Made by a program: the position numbers and the translations under genes. The notes beneath the pieces are model-generated. The model worked only from the letters and a program-made list of their open reading frames with translations. It was not told where the DNA came from and did not search any database. Positions 1-6,348 of a stretch of 37,597 nt of DNA are shown here, piece after piece (the stretch's first letter is position 1; each line of letters opens with the position of its first letter). The stretch is from Methylocystis suflitae (lineage in GTDB: Bacteria; Pseudomonadota; Alphaproteobacteria; Rhizobiales; Beijerinckiaceae), in the NCBI RefSeq assembly GCF_024448135.1, contig NZ_JAMRYX010000097.1, forward strand, positions 1-37,597. The letters run 5' to 3'.

Positions 1-344
1 CGCTGATGAATGTCCTGCACCAGCGCTCTGAATCTCGGCCGAAGCGCGTGCGAATAATGGGCTTTGATCGCCTCCTGGATGATCTGCTCGCGGCGCGGAT
101 CGAGACAGCGCGCGCCTTTCGGACGGCCCACCGGACGCGTCCAGGGCGCCGTGATGGCCCCGCAGGTACGAAATGTTTTCATCATGCGATAGGCGGTCGC
201 GCGGCTGACGCCCAAGTCCTTTTTGAGCTCCTCGACGATCTCCTTTGAGGGCTTGTCCACGATGCCGCTGAGGAGCTGGCGGAGAGAATCTTCCCGCCGC
301 TTGCGATAATTCAACTGATGGTCTTCTTCAGAGTTTCCGCTCAT
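1..344 (-). CDS. Mu/TniA-like transposase, N-terminal part (cut by window edge)
   Basis: Reading leftward from an ATG at 344 gives at least 114 codons with no stop before the window edge. The first ~60 residues hold a helix-turn-helix (around VSRATAYRMMKTF). A basic linker (RPVGRPKGARCLDP) follows, then a second helical segment (RREQIIQEAIKAHY, then RPRFRALVQDI). This order resembles the DNA-binding N-terminus of Mu-type transposases (TniA, TnsB and relatives), whose DDE catalytic domain comes later and would lie outside the window. The purine-rich AAAGAGAAAAC before the ATG may serve as ribosome binding site. A TATAAT-like -10 sits at 359-364 on the same strand. The family call is from domain order and recalled similarity; another HTH regulator or integrase is possible. 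Whether the gene is intact beyond the edge is unknown. Confidence 0.6.
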   Translation of the reverse strand, partial: MSGNSEEDHQLNYRKRREDSLRQLLSGIVDKPSKEIVEELKKDLGVSRATAYRMMKTFRTCGAITAPWTRPVGRPKGARCLDPRREQIIQEAIKAHYSHALRPRFRALVQDIHQ

Positions 345-358
345 TAAGTTTTCTCTTT

Positions 359-364
359 ATTATA
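359..364 (-). promoter_or_regulatory. Possible -10 box of the transposase gene
   Basis: Read on the minus strand this is TATAAT, an exact sigma-70 -10 hexamer, 14 bases before the transposase ATG. No good -35 is seen 16-18 bases further upstream, so it is only a candidate. Confidence 0.3.
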
Positions 365-562
365 CTCTTCGGGCCACCTTTTTATTTTACTTTGCGTCAG
401 ATCCTTCCTGCTTTGTCTTGGCTCCTATCTGGGCGTGCTTCTTCACATCAAAGACATAGGTCGTATTGAGATATTCTGTCGGTGAGGCGCGACATTTTGG
501 CGACGCGCATGCAATTCGGCCCCTGCGTCTTCAGGCTCCCGCGGGCCCGCGCGCGGACAGGG

Positions 563-600
563 GATCGTCCCAACTTGAGGGAAATCAAGTTGGGACGATC
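563..600. terminator. Perfect 16-bp stem-loop after the 37-aa membrane peptide gene
   Basis: Bases 563-578 (GATCGTCCCAACTTGA) are exactly complementary to 585-600, with a 6-base loop. The structure lies 20 bases beyond the stop codon of the small membrane peptide gene at 620-733, as expected for a transcript-ending or 3'-protecting hairpin on the minus strand. There is no T tract on either side, so it is not a classical intrinsic terminator. It could instead be a remnant of a mobile or repeat element. Confidence 0.5.
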
Positions 601-619
601 GTCGCGCCGGGGAGGGCGG

Positions 620-733
620 TTAAAAGTTGAGGGCTCGGTTCACGGTCGGAATGAAGATTGCGAAGAGGAACACGCAGAAAGCGACCCAAAAGGCGACCCA
701 GCCAAGTTCATTAAACGAGTGCAAAGTCTTCAT
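620..733 (-). CDS. 37-residue single-helix membrane peptide beside pmoCAB
   Basis: The product begins MKTLHSFNELGWVAF and ends TVNRALNF. Residues about 10-31 form one strongly hydrophobic, aromatic-rich helix long enough to span a membrane, with a short polar N-terminus and a basic C-terminal turn. The start at 733 is set by a strong Shine-Dalgarno (GGAGAGGAAA) 3 bases before the ATG. An in-frame ATG at 748 would place that site inside the gene. A perfect stem-loop follows the stop. The gene reads away from pmoC, 514 bp from the pmoC start. Coding is supported by start signal, composition and 3' hairpin; function is not known. pMMO structures from type II methanotrophs have been reported with an extra unassigned transmembrane helix, which makes a short peptide next to pmoCAB worth noting. 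That link is inference. Confidence 0.65.
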   Translation of the reverse strand: MKTLHSFNELGWVAFWVAFCVFLFAIFIPTVNRALNF

Positions 734-1247
734 CCGTTTCCTCTCCATAGACTGCGGCGGACGCTGTCGATCAGCGCTGTTTCGATTTTCAACGATTCAA
801 CTCGACGCACAATAGGTTTAACTTGCGGCAACATGTCGCAAGTTTGACTATAATCTGGTCTTAAATCATTCTAACATGGCGCTGTTTCATATTATAATAC
901 ATCAAAAGCTGCTTAACCGCGCCAACAAACTCAGGTATCAATTATATACAAACTCAAAGTCTCAATATTTGTAGCAATAAAATGAGATTTTAGACAGCAT
1001 ATGATGCAAATTGTCGCATGCTGAATACTATACTTTGCTTGACGTTCGTAGTGTTCGACGTGATAGGCTTTCCCTAGCTGTGAAAGCCGCCGCGCGTTGC
1101 GCGCGTCGCGAGCGGTCATCGCGCCAGCGCTCTTTTGATCGCTTCACGCGGCGAGAGGTGCGCCTTGCGCGGCGCAAATCGCAGCAATGGGTGGCGCAGC
1201 GCCAATCGGGACGGCAACTGCGTCTCGAGCCCGAAAGAGGAGAGGCA
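734..1247. other. Divergent AT-rich gap upstream of pmoC
   Basis: No gene is supported in these 514 bases between the small membrane peptide gene and pmoC. The stretch 840-1010 is clearly AT-rich against the GC-rich surroundings. TTGAC-type -35 candidates occur at 844-849 and 1039-1044, but neither has a convincing -10 at the right distance. I therefore do not assign the pmoC promoter. From about 1080 the composition returns to GC-rich, giving a long probable 5' leader that ends in the strong pmoC ribosome binding site. Confidence 0.6.
820..844. promoter_or_regulatory. Operator-like inverted repeat in the pmoC upstream gap
   Basis: AACTTGCG (820-827) is repeated inverted as CGCAAGTT (837-844) across a 9-base spacer. 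The right arm touches a TTGACT hexamer at 844-849. The 17-bp centre-to-centre spacing suits a dimeric regulator. No specific regulator is recognised. Confidence 0.3.
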
Positions 1248-2027
1248 ATGATGAATCAAACGACACAAAAAGCCGTGAGCGCCGCACAAGCCGGCGAGAC
1301 CGATACGATCGTGAACTACAAGCCCGCCTACATCACCATGGGCGTGATGCTGGTGTTTTACGTCGGCATCCGAATCTATGAGCAATATTTCGGATGGAAG
1401 GCCGGCCTCGATTCCTTCGCGCCGGAATTCCAGACCTACTGGATGAATTTGATGTGGACCGAGCTGCCGCTCGAGTTCATCGCCTTCTGCGCCATCGGCG
1501 GCTATCTCTGGAAGACGCGTGACCGCAACATCGACGCCGTCGCGCCGCGCGAGGAGATGCGCCGCATCTTGACGCTCATCGGCTGGCTCGCGGTTTACGC
1601 CTTCTCGGTCTACTGGGGCGCCTCTTACTTCACTGAACAGGATGGCACCTGGCACCAGACCGTGATTCGCGACACCGACTTCACGCCGAGCCACATCCTG
1701 GAGTTCTACCTCAGCTATCCGATCTACATCATCTGCGGCTGGGGCGCCTTCATGTATGCGCACACGCGCATCCCGCAGTTCGCCAAGCGAATCTCGCTCG
1801 CCTTCCTGATGTTCTTCGCCGGGCCGTTCATGATTTTCCCGAACATCGGCCTGAACGAGTGGGGCCACACTTTCTGGTTCATGGAAGAGCTGTTCACCGC
1901 GCCGCTGCACTGGGGCTTCGTGTTCTTCGGCTGGTTCGCGCTCGCCGTTTTCGGCGTCGCGCGCCAGGTGCTCGATCGGGTGATCGAACTCAGCAAGGAA
2001 TATGAGAAGGACGCTCTCGCGCTTTAG
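1248..2027 (+). CDS. pmoC: Particulate methane monooxygenase subunit C
   Basis: This is the membrane subunit of pMMO, which oxidises methane to methanol in the cytoplasmic and intracytoplasmic membranes. The 259 residues match the usual PmoC length and contain several hydrophobic helices. Ligands equivalent to the CuC site of Methylococcus are present: Asp132 and His136 in EQDGTWH, and His149 in DFTPSH, with family spacing (4 and 13). CuD-type ligands are present too: Asn203 and His207 in GLNEWGH, and His221. The start is the first of two tandem ATGs (1248, 1251) behind a strong AAAGAGGAGAGG site; much earlier in-frame starts lie in the leader. It is the first gene of pmoCAB. The N-terminus and several helices differ from the type II PmoC1 I recall, suggesting an alternative copy. 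Family call is near certain. Confidence 0.97.
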   Translation: MMNQTTQKAVSAAQAGETDTIVNYKPAYITMGVMLVFYVGIRIYEQYFGWKAGLDSFAPEFQTYWMNLMWTELPLEFIAFCAIGGYLWKTRDRNIDAVAPREEMRRILTLIGWLAVYAFSVYWGASYFTEQDGTWHQTVIRDTDFTPSHILEFYLSYPIYIICGWGAFMYAHTRIPQFAKRISLAFLMFFAGPFMIFPNIGLNEWGHTFWFMEELFTAPLHWGFVFFGWFALAVFGVARQVLDRVIELSKEYEKDALAL

Positions 2028-2138
2028 ATCACGCTGCATTTGGGCGTCATCGCCCAAATGCAGATGACGTGATCGATTCCAAAACTTAGAGCGCGCTTTG
2101 CGCGAAAAACCGGGTTCCACTTTTTCGCAGCGCGCTCT
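2028..2138. repeat. Rhizobiales mosaic-type palindromic element in the pmoC-pmoA spacer
   Basis: Two joined palindromes start right after the pmoC stop. The first is a perfect 12-bp stem (2035-2046 with 2051-2062, TCAT loop) inside an outer ATCACG/CGTGAT pair (2028-2033, 2068-2073). The second (2088-2138) pairs AGAGCGCGCT with AGCGCGCTCT and GCGAAAAA with TTTTTCGC around CCGGGTTCCAC. The AAAACCGG-TTCCACTTTT core flanked by a GC-rich palindrome is the pattern of interspersed mosaic elements (RIME-like) found in many Rhizobiales genomes. As RNA it would fold strongly between the pmoC and pmoA messages. Assignment to a named family is from memory. Confidence 0.7.
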
Positions 2139-2173
2139 GACACGCTCAACCTTCGCGCGTTGCGCATCGAAAC

Positions 2174-2225
2174 GGAAAGCGGCCGTCGACCAAAAAGGCG
2201 AAGGCCGGCGGGGCCGCCGCTTTCC
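2174..2225 (+). promoter_or_regulatory. Stem-loop just before the pmoA ribosome binding site
   Basis: GGAAAGCGGC at 2174-2183 pairs with GCCGCTTTCC at 2216-2225, about 15 bases before the pmoA Shine-Dalgarno. It could protect the 5' end of a processed pmoAB message or tune pmoA translation. The pairing is seen; the role is inferred. Confidence 0.4.
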
Positions 2226-2255
2226 TTCAGCAAGATTAATTCGAGAGAGGAAAAC

Positions 2256-3026
2256 ATGTCGGCATCAACTGAAACAGGCTCGCCAGCCGGCAAGACCTGG
2301 AAATCGAAAGAAGAGTTTCTCGGCTGCGTCATCCTGACGGACTGGATCCTGCTGGTGATCCTGTTCGCCGTGCTGCTCGGCTCCTTCCACATCCACTACA
2401 TGCTGCTCGCCGGCGACTGGGACTTCTGGATCGACTTCAAAGATCGGCGCATGTGGCCGACGGTGACGCCGATCGTCGCCATGTGCTTCGCCGCGGCCGC
2501 GCAGTCCTTCTTCTGGACGAGGTTCCGACTGCCGATCGGCGCCACGACCGTCGTGCTCGCTCTGCTGATTGGCGAGTGGATCAACCGCTATGACAACTTC
2601 TGGGGCTGGACCTTCTTCCCGATCAATCTGGTGTTTCCGTCAGCGCTCGTTCCCATGGGCTTCTGGCTCGACATCGTGCTGATGATCTCGGGCAGCTGGC
2701 TGGTCACGGCGCTCCTCGGCGGTCTTGGCTGGGGCCTCCTGTTCTATCCGATCAATTGGCCCGTGTTGGCGCAATATCATCAGGCCACTGAAATCGACGG
2801 CGTGCTGCTCACGCTCGCCGACCTCATCGGCTTCAACTACGTCCGCACCGGCACCCCGGAATACATCCGCATGGTCGAGCGCGGCACGCTGCGCACCTTC
2901 GGCAAGGACGTGGTTCCGGTCGCCGCCTTCTTCTCCGGCTTCATTTCGATGCTCGTCTACTTCCTGTGGTGGAACATGGGCAAATGGTTCTCGACGACGA
3001 AATATATCGAGATCGAAGAGGTCTAG
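2256..3026 (+). CDS. pmoA: Particulate methane monooxygenase subunit A
   Basis: This is the integral membrane subunit of pMMO used as the marker gene of methanotrophs. The 256 residues are full length. Family signatures include AGDWDFWIDFKDRRMWPTV, LIGEWINRY, FWGWTFFPIN and a conserved C-terminal block with EYIRMVERGTLRTFGKD. Bases 2412-2429 match the classic A189 primer site. The ATG at 2256 follows GAGAGAGGAAAAC; in-frame codons before it lie in the structured spacer. Typical type II residues (HQATE, TLADLIGF, FFLWW-like end) are mixed with stretches that differ from the type II PmoA1 I remember (RFRLPIGATTVVLA, SALVPMGFWLDIVLM). That pattern fits PmoA2 of the second operon, but no alignment was run. 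Ammonia or hydrocarbon monooxygenase is less likely. Confidence 0.97.
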   Translation: MSASTETGSPAGKTWKSKEEFLGCVILTDWILLVILFAVLLGSFHIHYMLLAGDWDFWIDFKDRRMWPTVTPIVAMCFAAAAQSFFWTRFRLPIGATTVVLALLIGEWINRYDNFWGWTFFPINLVFPSALVPMGFWLDIVLMISGSWLVTALLGGLGWGLLFYPINWPVLAQYHQATEIDGVLLTLADLIGFNYVRTGTPEYIRMVERGTLRTFGKDVVPVAAFFSGFISMLVYFLWWNMGKWFSTTKYIEIEEV

Positions 3027-3045
3027 GACGCGACGCGCAATTTCA

Positions 3046-3067
3046 CCGGAGCCGGCGACGGCTCCGG
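3046..3067 (+). promoter_or_regulatory. GNRA-loop hairpin between pmoA and pmoB
   Basis: CCGGAGCCG (3046-3054) and CGGCTCCGG (3059-3067) form a perfect 9-bp stem closed by the stable tetraloop GCGA. It lies 20 bases after the pmoA stop and just before the pmoB ribosome binding site (AAGGGAGT). An A-run follows rather than a T-run, so it is more likely an mRNA-stability element than a terminator. Confidence 0.5.
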
Positions 3068-3098
3068 CGGCGAAAAAAATGCAAGGGAGTAACTCCAG

Positions 3099-4388
3099 AT
3101 GAAAAGCTTGAATTTGCAATCGATGGCCAAATGCGCGACGGCCCGTGTCGTCCGCCTTTGGATCCTCGGATTGGCCGTTGCAGGCGCGCTAACAACCTTG
3201 CCTGCGGCGACGCCCGCCGCCGCGCATGGCGAACGTTCCCAGCAGGCCTTCCTGCGCATGCGCACGCTCAACTGGTATGACGTCAAATGGTCGAAGACCG
3301 AGCTCAACGTGAATGACGAGATGGAGCTCACCGGAAAGGTGCATGTGTTTTCCGGCTGGCCGCAAGCCGTCGCCAGGCCCGGCGAATCATTTCTCAACGT
3401 CGGCGAGCCGGGACCGGTGCTCATCCGCAAGAGCGCCTTCGTCGGCGAAGTGCCGGTGCCGCGCACCTTCTCGATGGATGTCGGCGAGGACTATGAATAC
3501 AAGATCGTCCTGAAAGCGCGCCGACAAGGCCGCTATCACGTCCATGTCCAGATCAACGTCAAGGACGGCGGCCCGATCGTCGGTCCGGGCCAGTGGATCA
3601 CCATCAAGGGCGACATGAAGGATTTCACCAATCCCGTGACGCTGCTCGAAGGTTCGACAATCGATCTCGAAACCTATGGGATCACCTGGACCTATATCTA
3701 TCACTTCTTCTGGATGGCTGCCGCCACCGCCTGGATTCTCTATTGGTTCATGACCAAAGGGATCATCGTCCGATATTGGCAGGTCAAGGCCGGCAAGGGC
3801 CGCGAGCTGATCGGTCAAGACGAAAAGCGGATCGGAGCGATCACCCTTGCCGCGGTTCTCTTGGCTGTGCTCGTCTTCTATGCCGCCGCCAACCGGGAGT
3901 TTCCGCGCACGCTGCCGATGCAGGCAGGCTTGCTGACCGGCATCTCGCCGATCAACGAGCCGCGGTCGACCGTCGCCGTTCAGTTTAAGGGCGGCTCCTA
4001 TACGGTGCCGGGCCGTGAATTGCGGATCAGGGCGAAGGTGACCAATAATGGCAAGGAGCCGGTCCGGCTCGGCGAATTCACTGCCGCCGGTCTGCGCTTC
4101 CTCAATCCGGAAGTCTTCACGACGCGGCCGGATTTCCCTGACTATCTGCTTGCCGACCGCGGCCTTTCCGTGAGCGATTCCAACCCGATCGCGCCCGGCG
4201 AGACTCGCGACCTGGAAGTGATCATTCAGGACGCCCGCTTCGACATCGAACGCCTGTCCGATCTCGCCTACGACACCGATAGCCAGTTTGGCGGACTGCT
4301 GTTCTTCTTCACCCCCTCCGGCGAGCGTCAGAGAGCTGAAATCGGCGGCCCGGTTATTCCGAAGTTCCAGGCGGGAGCCACGCTCTAA
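3099..4388 (+). CDS. pmoB: Particulate methane monooxygenase subunit B (copper-binding periplasmic subunit)
   Basis: PmoB carries two cupredoxin-like periplasmic domains joined by two membrane helices. The 429-residue precursor has a signal peptide ending in PAAA, so His43 (AHGERSQ) becomes the first mature residue or nearly so. His43, His147 and His149 (HVHVQ) match the CuB ligands His33, His137 and His139 of the Methylococcus protein, with the same 104-residue spacing. Helices lie near residues 198-220 and 246-264. The second cupredoxin domain runs from about 290 to the end. The ATG at 3099 follows AAGGGAGT. It is the last pmo gene and is followed by two hairpins. All CuB ligands are intact, so the enzyme should be functional. 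Confidence 0.97.
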   Translation: MKSLNLQSMAKCATARVVRLWILGLAVAGALTTLPAATPAAAHGERSQQAFLRMRTLNWYDVKWSKTELNVNDEMELTGKVHVFSGWPQAVARPGESFLNVGEPGPVLIRKSAFVGEVPVPRTFSMDVGEDYEYKIVLKARRQGRYHVHVQINVKDGGPIVGPGQWITIKGDMKDFTNPVTLLEGSTIDLETYGITWTYIYHFFWMAAATAWILYWFMTKGIIVRYWQVKAGKGRELIGQDEKRIGAITLAAVLLAVLVFYAAANREFPRTLPMQAGLLTGISPINEPRSTVAVQFKGGSYTVPGRELRIRAKVTNNGKEPVRLGEFTAAGLRFLNPEVFTTRPDFPDYLLADRGLSVSDSNPIAPGETRDLEVIIQDARFDIERLSDLAYDTDSQFGGLLFFFTPSGERQRAEIGGPVIPKFQAGATL

Positions 4389-4399
4389 TCCTCCAAGCG

Positions 4400-4465
4400 T
4401 TGTTGCGCGCTCACTGCGAGCGCGCAACAAAACCTTGCCCGCCCAAGTTCTTGGGCGGGCATTTT
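4400..4465 (+). terminator. Tandem hairpins ending the pmoCAB operon
   Basis: The first hairpin is a perfect 13-bp stem (4400-4412 with 4418-4430). The second (TGCCCGCCCAA at 4436-4446 with its complement at 4451-4461) is followed by TTTT, as in a rho-independent terminator. They start 12 bases after the pmoB stop. Confidence 0.8.
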
Positions 4466-4661
4466 GCATGGCGATATGCGATCGCCAAGGCGCGCGGGCC
4501 AAGCCGTCTCTTTTAGCGGGCTGACGAAGGCGTAGGGGCGTCGTAGCGAGAACGACTACGCCGCCGCATCAATTGCAGCACCGTTTCCACGCTTGAATGG
4601 TCAAAGGCGCCCGCTCGATTTCCGCGCGTCGCAATGAGGACCTACTTGGAGATGTGTTGGG

Positions 4662-5015
4662 TTAGCGCGTTTTCGCCGCCGGCGGATCGGCGCGCATCCA
4701 GCCTTTCGGAAGCTTCATGCGGGGGGCCTTACAAAACCCCGTAGGTTCGGCGACTTTGGCGGTCTTGTCTTTTCTGCCCGAACGGCTCTTGGCTGCTGCT
4801 GGGGAAGCATCCTTGTCGCCCTTGTCGTAGACCGTCTTGTCCTTGCAGACATCGGGGCATTTGCCGATGACGTCGGACTTGTTCTGGCCGCATCCCTTGC
4901 AGGCGCATGTGGAGTTCGGAAAGTCTTCACCACTGGCCGCCCGCGCCGGCGCGACGCCCGCAATCAAAAAACCGCAGACGGCCACATAGGCAACAACCCG
5001 GGAAACGGCCACCAT
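4662..5015 (-). CDS. Secreted six-cysteine protein next to pmoCAB
   Basis: I do not recognise this family. The 117-residue precursor starts MVAVSRVV and has a signal peptide ending near APARA. The mature part holds CACKGC, KCPDVCKDK and a lone FC, six cysteines in all, followed by a Lys/Ala-rich stretch and LPKGW. Spacing of the cysteines suggests disulfides or metal binding in the periplasm. The start at 5015 is chosen because GAAGAGGAG lies just before it; an in-frame ATG at 5033 would put that site inside the gene. It converges with pmoB across a 273-bp gap with the operon terminators, so it is not in the operon. A role in copper handling is only a guess from location and cysteine content. 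Confidence 0.75.
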   Translation of the reverse strand: MVAVSRVVAYVAVCGFLIAGVAPARAASGEDFPNSTCACKGCGQNKSDVIGKCPDVCKDKTVYDKGDKDASPAAAKSRSGRKDKTAKVAEPTGFCKAPRMKLPKGWMRADPPAAKTR

Positions 5016-5088
5016 ATTGCTTCTCCTCTTCAAGACAGCTGTTCACATAGGAATCCGAAAACCTGAATTACACTGCGGCGCGCCGCCT

Positions 5089-6273
5089 TCAATGGCCGTT
5101 GAGGCGCGCGAGCCCCGCCTCAAGATCAGACTTCAGATCCGCGACATCCTCCAGTCCGATGGAGAAGCGCAGCGCCGGTCCTTCCGGAGTCCAGCGCGTC
5201 GCCGTCCTGTATGAAGAGCAGTCGAATGGCAGGACAAGGCTTTCATAGCCGCCCCATGAGTATCCGATGCCAAACAATTCCAATCCGTCGACAAAAGCGG
5301 CGACCGCCTTTTTTGAAGTCTCTTTGAGGATAACGGAAAAAACGCCAGAGGCGCCGGTAAAGTCCCGTTTCCACAGCGCGTGGCCGGGATGCGTCGCAAG
5401 GCCGGGATGCAGCACGCGCGAAACTTCCGGCCGGTTCTCCAGCCACCGCGCGATGTCGAGCGCGGCGCGCTCCTGTTCGCGCATCCGTAGCGCCATGGTG
5501 CGCAGCCCGCGCAAGGCGAGCGCGGCGTCGTCGGGACTGGACCCCATGCTGAAGGCGTTGAAGGTCGCGCGCAGGCGCTTCGCCCACTGTGAATTGGCCG
5601 AAACAAGCCCCATGAGGAGGTCGGCGTGGCCCGAGAGATATTTGGTGCCGGCGTCGACGGCGAGGTCGCAGCCGCGCTCATGCGGCGGGAAGAGAAGAGG
5701 GGTCGCCCAGGTGTTGTCCGCGATGACACAGGCCCCATGGGCGTGGGCGGCCGCGGCGATTGCAGGAATGTCTTGAACTTCCATGCTCTGCGAACCAGGC
5801 GACTCGACGAGCACGGCGGTCGTTTCAGGCTTCATCATCGCGGCGATGCCGCCGCCGATCAAGGGATCGTAGTAGTCGACCGCGACGCCGAAGCGGGCCA
5901 GGATGCCGTCGCAGAAGATCCGCGTCGGCTGATAGGCGGAATCGACGATGAGCGCATGCGCGCCCGCGTGCGTGGCGGTGAGAAGCGCCAGCCCGATCGC
6001 CGCAAGGCCGGAGGGCGTCAACACCGTATCCGCGGCGCCGGCGATCTCGCTCCAGCCCTGCTCGAGCGCGCGAGTCGTGGGCGTCCCCTTGGTGCCGTAG
6101 GTGTACGGCTGGCGTAACGCCTCGAGAGCGGCGACCGTGGGGAACAGCACCGTCGAACCGCGATAAATAGGGGGATTGACGAAGCCGAAATGATCGAACG
6201 GCGTGCGGCCGGCTTGCGTCACCAGCGTAGCGGGCTTTAATTTGCGCCTTGTTTTTCGCTTTTCTTCGGACAT
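5089..6273 (-). CDS. metC: Cystathionine beta-lyase (PLP-dependent)
   Basis: This Cys/Met-metabolism PLP enzyme probably cleaves cystathionine to homocysteine, pyruvate and ammonia in methionine synthesis. The 394 residues are normal for the family. YGTKGTPTTRALEQ near the N-terminus, SGLAAIGLAL, the Asp of VIADNTWATP and the PLP lysine in DAGTKYLSGHADLLMG are seen. The start at 6273 (MSEEKRK) has AGAGGCGG upstream; the longer open frame beyond it overlaps the divergent neighbour. Pairing of metC with a divergent amino-acid-binding protein gene is familiar in alphaproteobacteria. Other gamma-family lyases (gamma-synthase, methionine gamma-lyase) are possible on sequence alone, but the motifs favour MetC. 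Confidence 0.9.
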   Translation of the reverse strand: MSEEKRKTRRKLKPATLVTQAGRTPFDHFGFVNPPIYRGSTVLFPTVAALEALRQPYTYGTKGTPTTRALEQGWSEIAGAADTVLTPSGLAAIGLALLTATHAGAHALIVDSAYQPTRIFCDGILARFGVAVDYYDPLIGGGIAAMMKPETTAVLVESPGSQSMEVQDIPAIAAAAHAHGACVIADNTWATPLLFPPHERGCDLAVDAGTKYLSGHADLLMGLVSANSQWAKRLRATFNAFSMGSSPDDAALALRGLRTMALRMREQERAALDIARWLENRPEVSRVLHPGLATHPGHALWKRDFTGASGVFSVILKETSKKAVAAFVDGLELFGIGYSWGGYESLVLPFDCSSYRTATRWTPEGPALRFSIGLEDVADLKSDLEAGLARLNGH

Positions 6274-6348
6274 GCCGCCTCTGACAACTCGCCTTTGCGT
6301 GAACGCCGCGCGACCGTAGTATATCCTCCGCCGGATGCCGAGCCCGCC

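Noticed and set aside
482-847. 121-codon plus-strand frame over the hairpin and the small peptide gene
   Set aside because: Runs through the 16-bp stem-loop, lacks a ribosome binding site, and is opposite the better-supported 37-residue gene.
1039-1067. TTGACG as the pmoC -35 box
   Set aside because: The bases 16-18 downstream match the -10 consensus at no more than three positions, so it is not called a promoter.
1116-2120. Long open frame of 334 codons on the minus strand over pmoC
   Set aside because: It lies antisense to pmoC, is driven by GC-rich codon bias, and has no start signal or known motif.
1248-4388. Operon as ammonia (amo) or short-chain hydrocarbon (hmo) monooxygenase
   Set aside because: PmoA signatures, PmoC metal sites and type II methanotroph context favour methane monooxygenase; a tree would settle it.
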